DNA of 64,000 bases from contig JAPYMA010002544.1 in NCBI GenBank assembly GCA_035041965.1, forward strand, positions 23,108 through 87,107. Direction: 5' to 3'. Source of the stretch: Anisakis pegreffii (Eukaryota > Nematoda > Chromadorea > Rhabditida > Anisakidae). The notes under the pieces are model-generated. The model did not search any database and had not been told where the DNA came from. It was given only the letters and a program-made list of their open reading frames with translations. Of this stretch, positions 40,019 through 52,700 are shown piece by piece. The stretch's first letter is position 1, and each line of letters starts with the position of its first letter. The translations under genes were made by a program, and so were the position numbers.

Positions 40019-41273
40019 CGAAAATTAATGCTTATTTGTGTGTAAGAACAATTATGTCCATATTACTCTATCAATTTGTGCGACATACTTGGTCGAGTGG
40101 ATTGGATGAACGAGAGTATAATTTGAAAAGTCAATTCTATTTCCGATCTTTTAGAATACCCTATAGACTCGAGATTAAGAGTGCACTGAAGATAAGTTCA
40201 ACTTAAGGATGATTTGTGGAGAAGCTTTACGATCACTTCATGCTGACTGAACTCACTTGCCACAATGCTTGAATGCTTTATCGAATCAACGTTGAATTTG
40301 AGCTTGTTAATGAAGTGATAATATTCGTTGACATAAGTGTATGATATAACTTTGCAGCATTTAAAAGCAAATAAGATCCGTTTGAAAGTTACGAAATAAA
40401 GTTTTGGTTGAGTGAAGTAAACTTGCAGTGTGGCTATCTCAGCGATGTGCATCCAAGAGCAATAAATTCATTGTGCATATATTGTAAAGGTTCAATGAAC
40501 CATAAGCATAGTATTCAGTGGAATAATCTAGGTGGAAGGTTGCTGCCTTTAACGAGGGATTACAATTCAGAAAGAGCAAATGATGACCTTAAAGTGAAGG
40601 GAAGCATTCTTGAGAGACAATAAAATCTCTGCAAAATATCAACCCCTAATCGAATCAATACTAAACTTTTCCAGGAACTGAATCTACATATCTCCTAGAA
40701 CTCATCATAACTCTTCAGTACCGCTAAGATCGTGAAAAAATCCGGGAATTCGAGAAACTTAGTTGATTAAGGGAATCAAAATTTAAAAAATAAAACTGAT
40801 AAAAAGAACAAAACTCACGACGATATCAGAAGATGAAGAAAGCACGGAAGTGAATAAGAACTGAATGAAACAACAACTCTTCAGTAAGATGATCATTTCA
40901 CTGATTTAAAATTGGATTCACAAAGCACACTTTCATATTCAGTTCGAGTCTATCTCGCCGAGCTTAAAGTTCTCAGCACCATCAGCAGTCAGAAGTTATT
41001 AGAGTATCGTTTGCATAAAGCCATCATCTGTCAATAGATAGCCTCTGGAAAGAGTAAAGTAAACAGCCATCATTATTGTCATGCTTATGTTACCGACACG
41101 CCCCATCATATATCGGCTGCGTGGCGCATGGCAAAGTCAAAATTGCATCAAAAAAGGTTCAAGATAAACGATGAGGTATAAGTCGATAAATGGATATCCT
41201 TATTGATTATCAATGACACAAATGTTTGTTATTGGTGAATCTCACAAATAAAACTTTTTTTTCGAGTGCATCA

Positions 41274-41377
41274 GATTTACCCACGATATAGCAATACATC
41301 CATACGAATAAGCACATTTTTCGCATACGATAAATGTGCTTATTTGTATGGATGTATTGCTATATCGTGGGTAAATC
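41274..41377. repeat. Long hairpin: 46-bp arms, 12-nt loop
   Basis: Left arm 41274-41319 and right arm 41332-41377 are complementary at 45 of 46 positions; the single difference would be a G-U pair in RNA. It is immediately followed by three copies of atcagtata and then by the first copy of the 200-bp duplicated block. Arm length and near-identity suggest a recent foldback/MITE or a hairpin-RNA source rather than a canonical microRNA precursor. Confidence 0.93.
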
Positions 41378-41396
41378 AGTATACATAATCAGTATA

Positions 41397-41597
41397 CTGC
41401 CTAAAAGATCAGTATAACTGATATACGTGATGTTTAATATATATAGTCAGCAGCGACCGGCAGCTTCTATTTGAAAAATGTGAGATTTCCAACCAATAAA
41501 TTCTAATCCTATTTGTAATGATGATATCGCAAATCCCTTCCTGCGTTCACACAAATCTGCTCGGTCTTTTGCCACTGGGAACTCATTATTAGACTTT
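41397..41597. repeat. Dispersed direct repeat, copy 1 (about 200 bp)
   Basis: Starts ctgcctaaaagatcagtata and ends attattagacttt. It matches 42032-42237 with roughly one substitution or small indel per 15 bases. The - strand open frame across it is a by-product of the repeat. Confidence 0.92.
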
Positions 41598-42031
41598 GAT
41601 GGAAATGAAGTACGAAGAAGCATCCTTCCTAATTGACTGTGAAATTTTTGAACATTCCATTGCATACTGACCGTGAATATTTTTCCCTATTAATGACAAG
41701 ATTATCGCTTTCTTAGTCCGACGTCTTCTAATGTTCCAACGACTAGATCATAGCAGATCATGAGATAATCAGAAAATCAATTTTGATATACCTTAACGAG
41801 CTAATCTTGATTGCTTCATAAAAGCACGAACCTACTGATAGTGAAATAAGCAGGAAGAATTTTAAAAAACCTTCTAATTCTGTATTTAAGTGGAATCACA
41901 AAATTGAATTCCTGTAAATTCGAGTTGACGAAACTGATTAATCCTACGTTATTGGTCTTCTATATCTCGTTGATGTATATTGTGTATTGTCATCACACAT
42001 TCACACACTATAATCAAGGCTTCAAAGGTTT

Positions 42032-42237
42032 CTGCCTAAAAGATCAGTATAACTGATGTACGTAATGTATAATATAATATATATAGTCAGCGACGACTGG
42101 CAGCTTCTATTCGAAAAATGTGAGGTTTCCAACCAATAAATTCTAATCCTACTTGTAATGATGATATTGCAAATCCCTTCCTGCCTTCACACAAATCTGC
42201 TCGATCCTCTGCCATTGGGAACTTATTATTAGACTTT
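42032..42237. repeat. Dispersed direct repeat, copy 2 (about 205 bp)
   Basis: Second copy of the block at 41397-41597, 435 bp downstream of the end of copy 1. The matching start and end points suggest a defined non-autonomous element, although I see no terminal inverted repeats. Confidence 0.92.
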
Positions 42238-44472
42238 CACATCTATCTTAAATGTAATGCAATAATGCAACGGCTTACAAGTATCTTCACACATTCATAA
42301 ACCTATTTCACTTGAGATTGATGCATCAAAATGATTGTTTTCAATAGAACTAAGGCAAAAATCATGTTGATGTGCATTGTGTATTGTTGTGACAACAAAA
42401 CAAAAGCATGTTCACTCATTCCTTTCGCTTCATACACATAAATTTGACTTCCTTTAAGAAAGCATCATTGTTTATTGCTGCATAGTACAAGCTAAATGTT
42501 ATCCAAAATTTCGTTCAAATAGTCAGTACAAAAATTAGGGCGAACATTTACAATTAATAATTCAAAATTTGTTCAAATTTTTTCTTTGCACAATTAGCCC
42601 AGACAGAGCCTGATGACTTGCTAAACAGCTATAATATGCATGATACTGGATTCTCAACGAAGCATGCTCACTCACCAAAATATTGCTCTGCTTTTGTTTT
42701 GCAACGAAAATTTATTCTATCGTCGTTCTTTTTTGTGTTTATTCATTTATGAGTATCAAAGATTATTACTCCCAAAGGAGCAATAATGCTTTGATGCATT
42801 GAGCGTTGGTTATTACTACGAGCTGACATTAAGAAAGCGATGTTGAATTTGAGGTGACTCGAATGAAGAAGCACATTTGAGGTGTCTGCTTGAGAGGGAT
42901 GTTGCAGGAAATGAATGAAGCTCTAGTTCAATAATAAAACTTTGTTCATTCAATTTATACGTTCTCATGTCACGAGTAGCAGTTCTATTTAATTTGCATT
43001 CTCGGGAAAGGTTACATTTTTGCTTTGGGCGATCTACTTTGATAGCATCTGTTGTGTTCGGTAGTAGCAGTGATATTAAACACGTATTTGTTCTTTACGC
43101 GATTTCAATAGTAAATATTCAATGTGAATGCAGTCGGTATATGGATGACAGGTAGTGCTCATAGTTTTCAGCATCGAAGGTTTTGAAAATTAATTCAATA
43201 AGTCTGAATTAATGCATCATCGATGATTCGTCGTTATCATTCAAAAATCAACAAGGGAATTTCAGTTGTTGTTGTTGTTGTCGTTATTGTTGTTGAGTTA
43301 TCTTAATTGAAGCGAATGGAATCAAACAATTTTCAAAAGAAAAATTAGAGGAAACCTCCATAAAACGAGATGATAGATGATGTATGCGGATAAACAAACC
43401 TTGTGTGCTCAATCATGCTAACTTTTAGCAGCTTGCATCGCACATTTTATGCGATCACTTATGACTGATACTGATTACATGTAATTCCAAAACAACCTGC
43501 AGATATTAATCGAAACACGACTAAACCGCAATGAATAATTAAATTATTTTGAAGCAATTACATCATCACCTTAAAGCCTCTCATATAATTTCACACAGAC
43601 GAATAATGTGCCAGTAAACGGCTTGAGGGCGCGGATCTTGCTCGAGGAAATATTCTATATAAGAGACTGCTTGCGTTCACCGACAAAATTCATCTGTGAT
43701 CAACAAATGTCATTGGAAATGAATATAAGTGTTTTTTCAGTTCGTTATCTCATTTCATCACATCCAAATTAATACATCTAAATATTGCAGTTATGCTGCC
43801 CTTGAATAATGCAAAAGAATCGATGTCTAATTATTTGAAAGCAAAAAAGATCAACAAATTCATTGCTGTCGAGCAATATCAAAAATTTCGGGGGCATTCT
43901 AAAATTCTCGATTTATCTTCTTCAGTGACATTTGGATATGATTGAATGACAACAAATCAAGTAAAATCAAATGTTGAAGATCAGTACTGAATATTTTCTT
44001 GTAGTGTTCGTTGAGTGGAGAATAACGAATGAACTAAAATTGATGAAGTTTGAGACGTCCTTATGCACAGAAAAAGTTCTCTTTGAAGAAGTTGTCCTAT
44101 TCGAACAAATGAGCATAAAATACGAACATATATATCACTGACGAATTCATCGCGATGGATGAAGTTATTTTATGGATAATATCGCTTGGATGTGCGATGT
44201 TTTTGTGCACAGTTTGTTGATTTATTGAAATTTTGATGTGGAGGGCGAATCATTGATGTGCGCATGTGAAATGATGGAACGAATTGATGATGCAAGATGG
44301 CTCAAGCCTGAATTCCCCGGTGAATTCTCTTAATCTCACAGCCATCTACAACAACCATACTACCGATCAACAATATCACTATATAATCACCTCATTTCAT
44401 TATATACATCAATATTTCCTACATATGCCACTATCAAGGATAACATAAAGTTCAGTAGCCACCTGAACTAAT

Positions 44473-44599
44473 TCAACGAATCAATGTGAGAAAATGTTTC
44501 GGCGCCGCCATTTCATCGCCAGCCGTTTCATAGTAAAACAAATGCGGACCTTTCACATATTCCCTCACATCAATCAGATTGTGAAAAGCAATTAAACTT
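44473..44599 (-). CDS. Unassigned coding-like segment (possible exon)
   Basis: After a good acceptor (atatcag, - strand) one frame reads 41 codons of protein-like composition, including KGPHLFYYETAGDEM, to a stop at 44475-44473 or to a weak donor at 44477. GC content is visibly higher than the flanks. The fragment loosely recalls a PH-domain strand pair, but I would not assign it. No linked exons were found. Confidence 0.3.
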
Positions 44600-46948
44600 C
44601 TGATATTGTATACCCACAAATGCAAAATTTAATTTCATCTTCATCAGAAGTATCGAAACAGTAAGCGCTTAAACAGTCGGTGGCGTAACACTAGCGCCGA
44701 AACGTCCCATTTGAGTAGGATCAAGATTAAAATCGGCACAGAAAATCCTTGTAAAAACCAGTACCCTTGTATCATTATTTATTTTCTTCAGCATGCGTGA
44801 TTGACAGTTATGAATGAGTGTGCGCTAGAAGGAAGTGAATTAAAATTGTTATGCAATTCATGGAGTGCATTTACATATTTCCTCATCTCTATGTGCGTTT
44901 TACCGTAATCAAACATCGAAAATTTCAACAGAAACAAGCTGAGTTGTTTACTGATGAATGCGCAGTGTTATTCCGGTGTTGATGTTATTAATCGCCTTGC
45001 TTCTTATGACTTCCGGAATCTAATCGAATTTAGCGTATAATCATCACATAACGTATCCATGCAAATGTTCGTTTACCGATGTGAGATGATGAGCAATTAT
45101 CGGATCCGTTAATGATTATGTTTTCGGTGTTTGATGAGGAAAATGTTCAAAATGAATTGATAGATTAAATACCATCGCTGAATATTTTCATATTTCATGC
45201 ACATCTCCGCATCCATTATTCATTATATACTCACGCAAACATTCTCTACCTCTGCTTCATCCATATAATCCATTCATTTAGAATTGAATATTGTTGCGTT
45301 TCACACATTTACTCTTGAATTATTTAGGAAAAATGACCGAAGATCCATCCACCAGCGATCTGATGGTCGTAAATTGCATTGATTAAGTCAAGCATATTCT
45401 TGAGTTCATTCAACCGTTTAACTCTCAGCATGATCCCATGTCAATGCTTAAAACTATTTACTGCAATACTCATTTGCAGAAGTGATTCACTGTGGCACTT
45501 TTTCAGCATTCAAATCATTGTTCAATCATATCAGCTTTTTACTACTAAACAATCGTAAATTGTAAATCGTAAATTCATAGGAAACTGCTTGGAAGCAATC
45601 TAATTCGAAGAAAGAAGTTCATTTAGTTTTATTGTTTGACACTGAGAGTTGGTTGAAACCACAGAATGAAATTAAGCCAAATAAAAAATGTTGACAATGA
45701 GGAGAATTTAAATAAGATGTTAGCAAAATTAGATTTATCAAAGTTGAAACCAGTCACTTACTACTCAATTTAACCACATACGTTTCTCAAATAAAATAAA
45801 CATTCAACAAACTAATCTAGCAGAAGTGCTTTTTTCAAAACACTTCCCTTTTCAAGCACTTCGTTGTTGGCATTTGTTAACTTCAATAATACATGACATT
45901 TTCAAGAGAGTAGTTCCTGAATAATTGAATGAGCTAACTCGTCTAACGGTGCAGTAATCAGTAACGAATAATCGAGTCGTTACCAACAAATGCGGCATTT
46001 AACTCTTCGCAATGTTCCTAGTCTTCTTCAGCTACACTCATTACGCTTTTAATTAACGATAAGTAAGTTTTCATCAGTAATTCAGCATAGATTAAAGTAG
46101 CATTCCAACGAAAATTCCAGTTTACAGGAGAAGCTAAGTTTTTATTCCAAAAAAGACACAGAATTATACTGGCTGACTCAGTTCAATAAATTCTTTGTTT
46201 CATAGCTTGTTGTTAGTAATTACAAGTGACTTTCGATGGAACTGAAACAAGAGAAGAAAACATATCTCCGTGGCACCACGATAATATTCTTTCGACTTGA
46301 AAAATTTGAATGAAGAAATTTCGAGTTGCACTCATAAACAGAACTAGCATAATATCAAGTCAACATGTGACTTTTGCTTAGGGATTTGAAAAGCATAAAG
46401 TGATTATTAAGAACATGGTGAAGAGCGGTCGATTGAATAGGTGATTAATCAAGTAGAAATTCAACATGCTTGTCGACATAAGAAGTTGTTTGTTATTGAT
46501 CAACCACATCCATAGATCATCCGAAGAAACGAACAAATGCTATTAAGCGATAAATCTAATTCTAAATGACCGTTGAATCAGAAATTTAAATCGAAGCACC
46601 AACAGTGAAAACATAAACAAACAACAAATCACATCGAAAAGCTCATCTTCAGCCAAATACGACAATACACGAATTATACACTTTAAAACGTGACGACTAA
46701 TCGAATAATCCCGAATGAGTTTCCTTCGGCAGAAATCTTTCCTCGTCATGAATCGATGCTATTCGAAACAATGACAGCGAAAAAACATTTAATAATGATC
46801 TCGAAATGCGAGATGAAGAGCAAACGCAGAACAAAGCTTATAGAAGGCTATCATTATTTGGATGGAGTAAACTGTGATGAAGAAACGCTGAATTGAGCTA
46901 TCAACGACATTCTGACGGAGCGAGCTGAGAACACGACGAATTCATAAA

Positions 46949-47173
46949 TACCGTATTTTCCGGATTGTAAGGCGCACTTAAAAACCTTCAATTTTCTTAA
47001 AAAACGACAGTGCGCCTTATACATGGATTAATTCTGGTTACTGACCTGTTTTGTTACCCTTAATGCGCCTTATAGTCCGGTATGCTTTCTATAGGAAAAA
47101 AGTTCGAAAATAGACCACTCTTTGACAGTGCGCCTTATGATCCAGCGTGCCCTACAGTACGGAAAAAACGGTA
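46949..47173. mobile_element. MITE-like element with GCGCCTTATA motifs
   Basis: About 225 bp bounded by imperfect terminal inverted repeats: taccgtattttccggattgt at the left end, and the reverse complement of the right end reads taccgttttttccgtactgt. Subterminal gcgcctta motifs recur internally (about 47031, 47068, 47133) in the direction opposite to the left-end copy. The ends fall on TA, consistent with a TA target duplication. It has no coding capacity, so it would be non-autonomous. Similar CCGTATTTTCCGGA / GCGCCTTATA elements occur in many animals; that comparison is from memory. Confidence 0.85.
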
Positions 47174-48267
47174 CATTAAATTCATTAAAATTGATTCAAT
47201 CAAATGAAAGTTTTCATGAAGAAACAAAAATTTTATCATAAGAAATTCTTTTGTTCAATAAATTCATATATGAGACTATATCAACGTGATGAGTCGATAG
47301 ATGAGAAAAATTTCGCAGGCACGAAAATGAGAAGGAAGGAGTGGGTAGTTGAACTAAGTAAATTGAATTGCAAACGTCTCAGATTGATTTCAATTGAAGA
47401 ATGTGGATTGAATGAGTAAACGAATGAACGCCAGCCATGTGCTTGCTGGTTTATTCGTTGGATTAAGCCAGTTTGCTGAAGAAAAACATCGCTGAATACG
47501 ATGATAACTAGCTATTTGAGGTTTGGAAATGAGATAGGTGCACATTGCGATTAGCAATCCATAGACAGGCAGCAGTGCGTATATTTGACCGATGTAAGAC
47601 AATCATGTCAATCTGCGAATTGCGTATTACAAGCAGTTGAAATGAAGTTGGATGAGTTGAACCATAACTTTGTTTTAAAAGATAATCTCCACTCGACGAT
47701 ATTTCAGATGAACCTCAAAAGTGACTGAATCAATTCAGGATAATGTAGAGCCATGAAAAAACACTTTTACCTGGAAGTGAAAAGCGATTGAATCCTCTTT
47801 CAGCGAGACGACATTTGAGAACGTACGCTAAACTGATGATCACGAATATAGCAATTCTATAAAAAATCTCAACAATCATCACTTGAACAGCGCATTTCCG
47901 TACTATTCACTATGGGATCGTTAAAATTCTTCATTCACCGCCACATAATGTGACATATGGCTGGCATTCAAAATTCCCCAGTCTATCAACGTGAGTAATC
48001 ACTTTTAACGTAAATAAATGTACATACGCCATATCCACATATGGAACTTAATCTCTGTCGAATCTCATAAAATATTCAAGTTGTTATTTAAAATCTGTCT
48101 TGTCAATATATCGATTGTCGGATGCTTCAATAGCTGGGCAAAATAACGGCCATACTATGAACTGGATCAGATTTATATCAGTCAATCGACGAGCAATTGA
48201 GCGAACGATTTTTAAAATGTCATATGAGACCACGTTCCGAGCGTCTCACTAAGAGCAACAAGTGATA

Positions 48268-48528
48268 TCAAAGATGTTGTCGAAACAATGCCTTACTCAA
48301 AATATAGATGGGCTGGTCATACTGACTGTGTGAAAGATAATGGTGGACAATAGGGGTCGTAGAGTGGCTTCTACGAAGGTACACGCGTCCCCGGGGATGA
48401 ACAGAATAACGATAGAAGACCGATTGGTAAATGTGTTCAGGCAAACGTGAGCACATAATGCAATAAATCGTGAACACTGGAATGACATCGTTTTGCGCAG
48501 TTGGCGAAACTGGCGAACGAACGTCAAC
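48268..48528 (-). CDS. Unassigned coding-like segment (possible exon)
   Basis: Following a cggcag acceptor on the - strand, an 86-codon frame beginning VDVRSPVSPTAQNDVIPVFT runs to a TGA at 48270-48268. The segment is distinctly GC-richer than its neighbours and the residue composition is protein-like (Pro, Tyr and Arg spread, few runs). A second frame is also open over most of it. I recognise no family and found no partner exons, so a decayed or orphan exon is possible. Confidence 0.3.
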   Translation of the reverse strand, partial: VDVRSPVSPTAQNDVIPVFTIYCIMCSRLPEHIYQSVFYRYSVHPRGRVYLRRSHSTTPIVHHYLSHSQYDQPIYILSKALFRQHL

Positions 48529-49783
48529 CTGCCGAGATAGGTCGCATAAAGGTGATTCTAGATGGGATACGTTAACAAAATTTCAGTTGCAGCTCACATT
48601 CGGTATTTATCTTGGTATTGAATAGTTGGGGTGAATTGTTCGAGAAAATTAAATTCAGAGATTGACAAGATTATAGGTAAACACAAACAGTACGTTTCAT
48701 GGATCTCATCAGTTTTTGGTCATCATTCGGACAAGCACTTCATTTAAGTGAGCATGACTTAAAAGTGTTGCATCATCTGTGAGTGAATAGACAACTTTTG
48801 AATGAGGCATATCCAACCGAGAGCACGCAAACTTCTCTGCGAGCTCAGGTTATGTGAAATCGCACGACATTAAAATTATGCAACCATACCGGTCAAGCTT
48901 GATTAAATCGGTAGTTAATAGAGTGTTCGAATAAAAGTGAAAAGTGTTCGGACAAGCTGATCCTCACGATACTTATCGCGTCACTGGTGCCCTAACGTTG
49001 TCAAAATGTGGACGAATGGAAGCGAGATGATAATAACAGCAACTACTCAAAACGAAAAATTATTCCATGGATCAAGCAATATGAGTGCAAAAAGTTTTAC
49101 AAAGTATTATTGAAACATATGTGCTTGAATGCCGAATTAGGATTGAAAAAGCGAACTCAATAGTTCTCGTGCACTTAACTGCACTAAGAAAAGTTCCATG
49201 TTGAACTTGAATAATTTGAAATATTCAACTGGAATGAAGAGTCATCACAGCACCACTGACACGCATGATACGACCATAATCAGCACAACAATTTGTTAAT
49301 GATAACAACTGCATATCAATATATTTATAGGTGAACAGAAGTGTGCATTATTTATCCAAGTATATGTACATATATTCAAACAGAAATCCATATTATGAGA
49401 AAAGTTTGCAGGGAATAGCAGTAAATAGCCGCAGCAGCAGTAGAGATGGATGTTTTTGTGCTGAAGACAATTCAAGGAATTATTCGGATGATTGCCAGAG
49501 CACATTTGTATTTATATCTCTTCTTTATATTTGAACATCTTTCGAAAGTGGTGCTTAGGCGCAGAAAAAGATCGATTTAAAGCACATCACATCTTAATTT
49601 TTCATATTCATTCACTAGATTATGTTCACTCAGATAGTTTCATAAATCTCGTCTCATCTCGAATTCATATCACCTTACCACCTTATTCATATCACCATCA
49701 GTCATCAAGCAATGTTGATAATTGCATCACTTATCATATGACATTATAAAACTGATTGCCTTGGATGTCAAGAAAAGAAGTGG

Positions 49784-52700
49784 TCAATTGATCGTTCGCA
49801 TATATTTACAAATAATATTCAGCATAACTTCATCACATCCGGCCGCGATTGAAAACAACCGAAAATCACGATGATATCGATTCACTGGATTGTCCCATGT
49901 ATAGCCGTTGCCACCCCAAAACTGAAGAACAAACCCAAAATGAAATCCACTCAAAATCTTATTTCAGTTCAGTTATTTGGTATCATTGACCGTTTTTTTG
50001 AAATATATTATTCGTGAAAGTGCTCAAAATGTCCGCTCACACATAATCCTTTCAGTTCGTTTTACAGAAGTTAAACATTTGAATACAATATCCAGTAGCA
50101 ACAGTAAAGAATTAACACATTACATTTCCTCGCAAAAATCTTTTGGCGTGATGAAAATCGTTTGTGGAATAAGACTTGTTTATGAGAACTTTCGTATTAC
50201 CTGTAAGCATGAATCGGTGACCGTTCGTGCAAGTCGAGCAGCCTTCAGCTTACCCATACTCGCCAGAAGTGTCACATCCGTTCCAGAAACTCTCTCCATC
50301 ACAGCCCTATACAACAGCGACCGTACGGCCTCAATTTCCGTCTGCAGTTCAGCCAAGCGATAATGAACCACCTAAAGAGCAGTTCATTCGGTAATGTTCA
50401 TCTTCTGCTGTTTCATATTTTAATCAGTAAATTCCATTAAAGTCTCAAATTTGTTCTACAAATTGATCATTGGCATCACTGAAAGGATTACAGCTTGGAA
50501 AGTGAAATGGAATCTAGGATTGAATGATGAATGAATGTGTCATGCCTGATTATCCAGAACGCTACGACCAAACACACGCCTTTGACGTGTGAAGTCAATT
50601 GTCAAATCAATTATCCGTTGTAGTGGTTCCAGAACTGAAACTGACAGCTGATGAAGCGATTCAATCAACATGAAAGGGTGAAGTTGACATTCGTTTTGAT
50701 CTTCTGTAGTTACCAGATGAATTAAAGTTCAAAATATCTCTTTGAATAATGAAAAACCATAAGTTGTAAATATGATGTGAACTGAATATCCTCTCAATGA
50801 ATTATTTCAATAATACAGTGGTTCTCACGTTCGGGTGTTCCATTACCCCTTTCAACAATCTGGCAGGCCACCGTTACATACCCCCCCCCCTCCTGATACT
50901 ATTTCTACGTTAGAAACAAACGCAAAACCGGTCCGGAAATTTCTCCACGGTGTAAAAGGAATTAGTTCTCTGATTGCATGAAAACCTATTGCATAAAAGC
51001 TATGACATGCTCACTTGAAACTGATTTAGATGGTTTCTCATTCTTTTCAGGCGTGCTGTATTCACTCTCATAGCTATTACATGCGAATATCGTTCTATTG
51101 ATGAGTTTTTCTCATTCACTTCGTCTCATTTCACTTCACAGTTCAAATCAACTTCTTATTCTGTAGCATATACTATTTACTTGATACGTTGACGAGTGTT
51201 GACAGTCGAAATCAACAATACATCAGTCGAGTATTACTGCTCAACAACGTTCGACAGTCAACTGATCAATTATAGAGTGTACTTGATAGAATGAGAATTT
51301 GACTTTAATTGTTGAATGAAATGAATGAGAAATTAGCAAAAGAGAATACTTTTGGTGACAAAAGCTATGAGAGCGATTATAACAGCAAAGAAAAGAATGA
51401 AAACCTTGTTAAAACGAATGAAAACCCTATTAGACCCGGACGAGCTAATGATACTCAGAAAACAGCTATAAACGCTTCAGAATTGGTTGATTCTTGAAGC
51501 GGTCATCCGTGAACATAGAAAGTTTCAGTGTTCTTTTCACGAGCAAAAAATTCGGAATAATCACTAAAAGAATAAAGCCATAAGAAAAAAATACGCTTAC
51601 GGACTGCAATAGCGACAAGTCGTTCATCTTGAAACTGAAGCATTTGATAGTGGAATCCACGACCCTCTTCACCAATTATATTCCGACTTGGTACACGAAC
51701 TGAATCGAAATAGATTTCAGCTGTATCTGAACTGTGCATGCCGAGTTTCTCGACGCCTTTAGAACGATGTATACCTCAAAATTTTCTTGATATATTTTAC
51801 TATTCTGAAATGATAATCCCTCACAACTGATATGACTTAGTTCATACTCTTAGGCCGTAATGGTTTAAAAGAAAAAAGATTAGACGATGAATCATTTGGT
51901 CATAAATTTCAGCAATTAAATCAGTCATTAACCAGAATAGTGATCACTGGCTTACAGAGTTTGCTTTCCCATCAATCGGTAACTTACCACTTGACATGAG
52001 TCGTGTGAAGAAATTTTAGGATGTGAATATGGCTGAGACGATTAAAAAGAAACTCATCAATAAATGAGTTTTTTTTTAAATTCATAAAGTTCATAAAACG
52101 AGTCCATAAAACAGTTTCGTGTGTTAAGTGTCGCTGGTCCTAACAATCTATACCATTGCTGTGTTAGCTTACCAGTAATCTAGATGACGAGAATAATTCA
52201 GTGAGAAAACCTGGTTCATTGAGTGGAACACAAATCAAGCTTTTGTTGCGATGAATTGATTGAGTCTTGTTTGTATTCGCCAATAAACAAATCCAATCGG
52301 CTTGATAGCCATTCGTAATCCATTGTTTACTACCGTTTATTATCAAATCATTACCGTGCCAGTGTGCATGAGTTCGAATTGCTTCAATTTTTAAAGCTTA
52401 TTGCAATTCGAATTTGTTGGTGTTATGCTTGAAAGATCAACAAAGTTTGTAGATTTCTACAAGAAATTAGTGTGATCTCATCATTCATTCAGATTCGATC
52501 AACTTTCTAGTGATGGCTGCAGTTGAACATCTAAAAACACTCACCAGCTACATCACTTCCGGCACATGCTTCAGATACTCCAATACAAGAGACCATATCT
52601 CCGAGTATGGTGGGTTGAAGGAATTCTCTCTTCAGTGAATCGCTCCCAAAATCGGCCAGTGCAGGTGTGGCCATATCAGTCTATGATAAAAGAATGTCTA

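Larger units (their letters stand above)
40019..49783. other. Long gene-poor interval with repeats and a few coding-like islands
   Basis: Nearly 10 kb without an identifiable gene. Most open frames are short and compositionally AT-rich. It contains a long hairpin, a 200-bp duplication, a MITE and two open segments listed separately. A GC-richer island at about 41085-41150 lies upstream of the channel gene and might be its promoter region; this is inference only. Confidence 0.55.

Noticed and set aside
41447..41665. 72-codon - strand frame with Cys and Arg residues
   Set aside because: Coincides with copy 1 of a duplicated non-coding block whose second copy does not keep the frame.
50878..50891. 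Run of C bases as a possible functional G-quadruplex element
   Set aside because: A single C homopolymer without additional G/C tracts nearby; likely slippage sequence in an intron.
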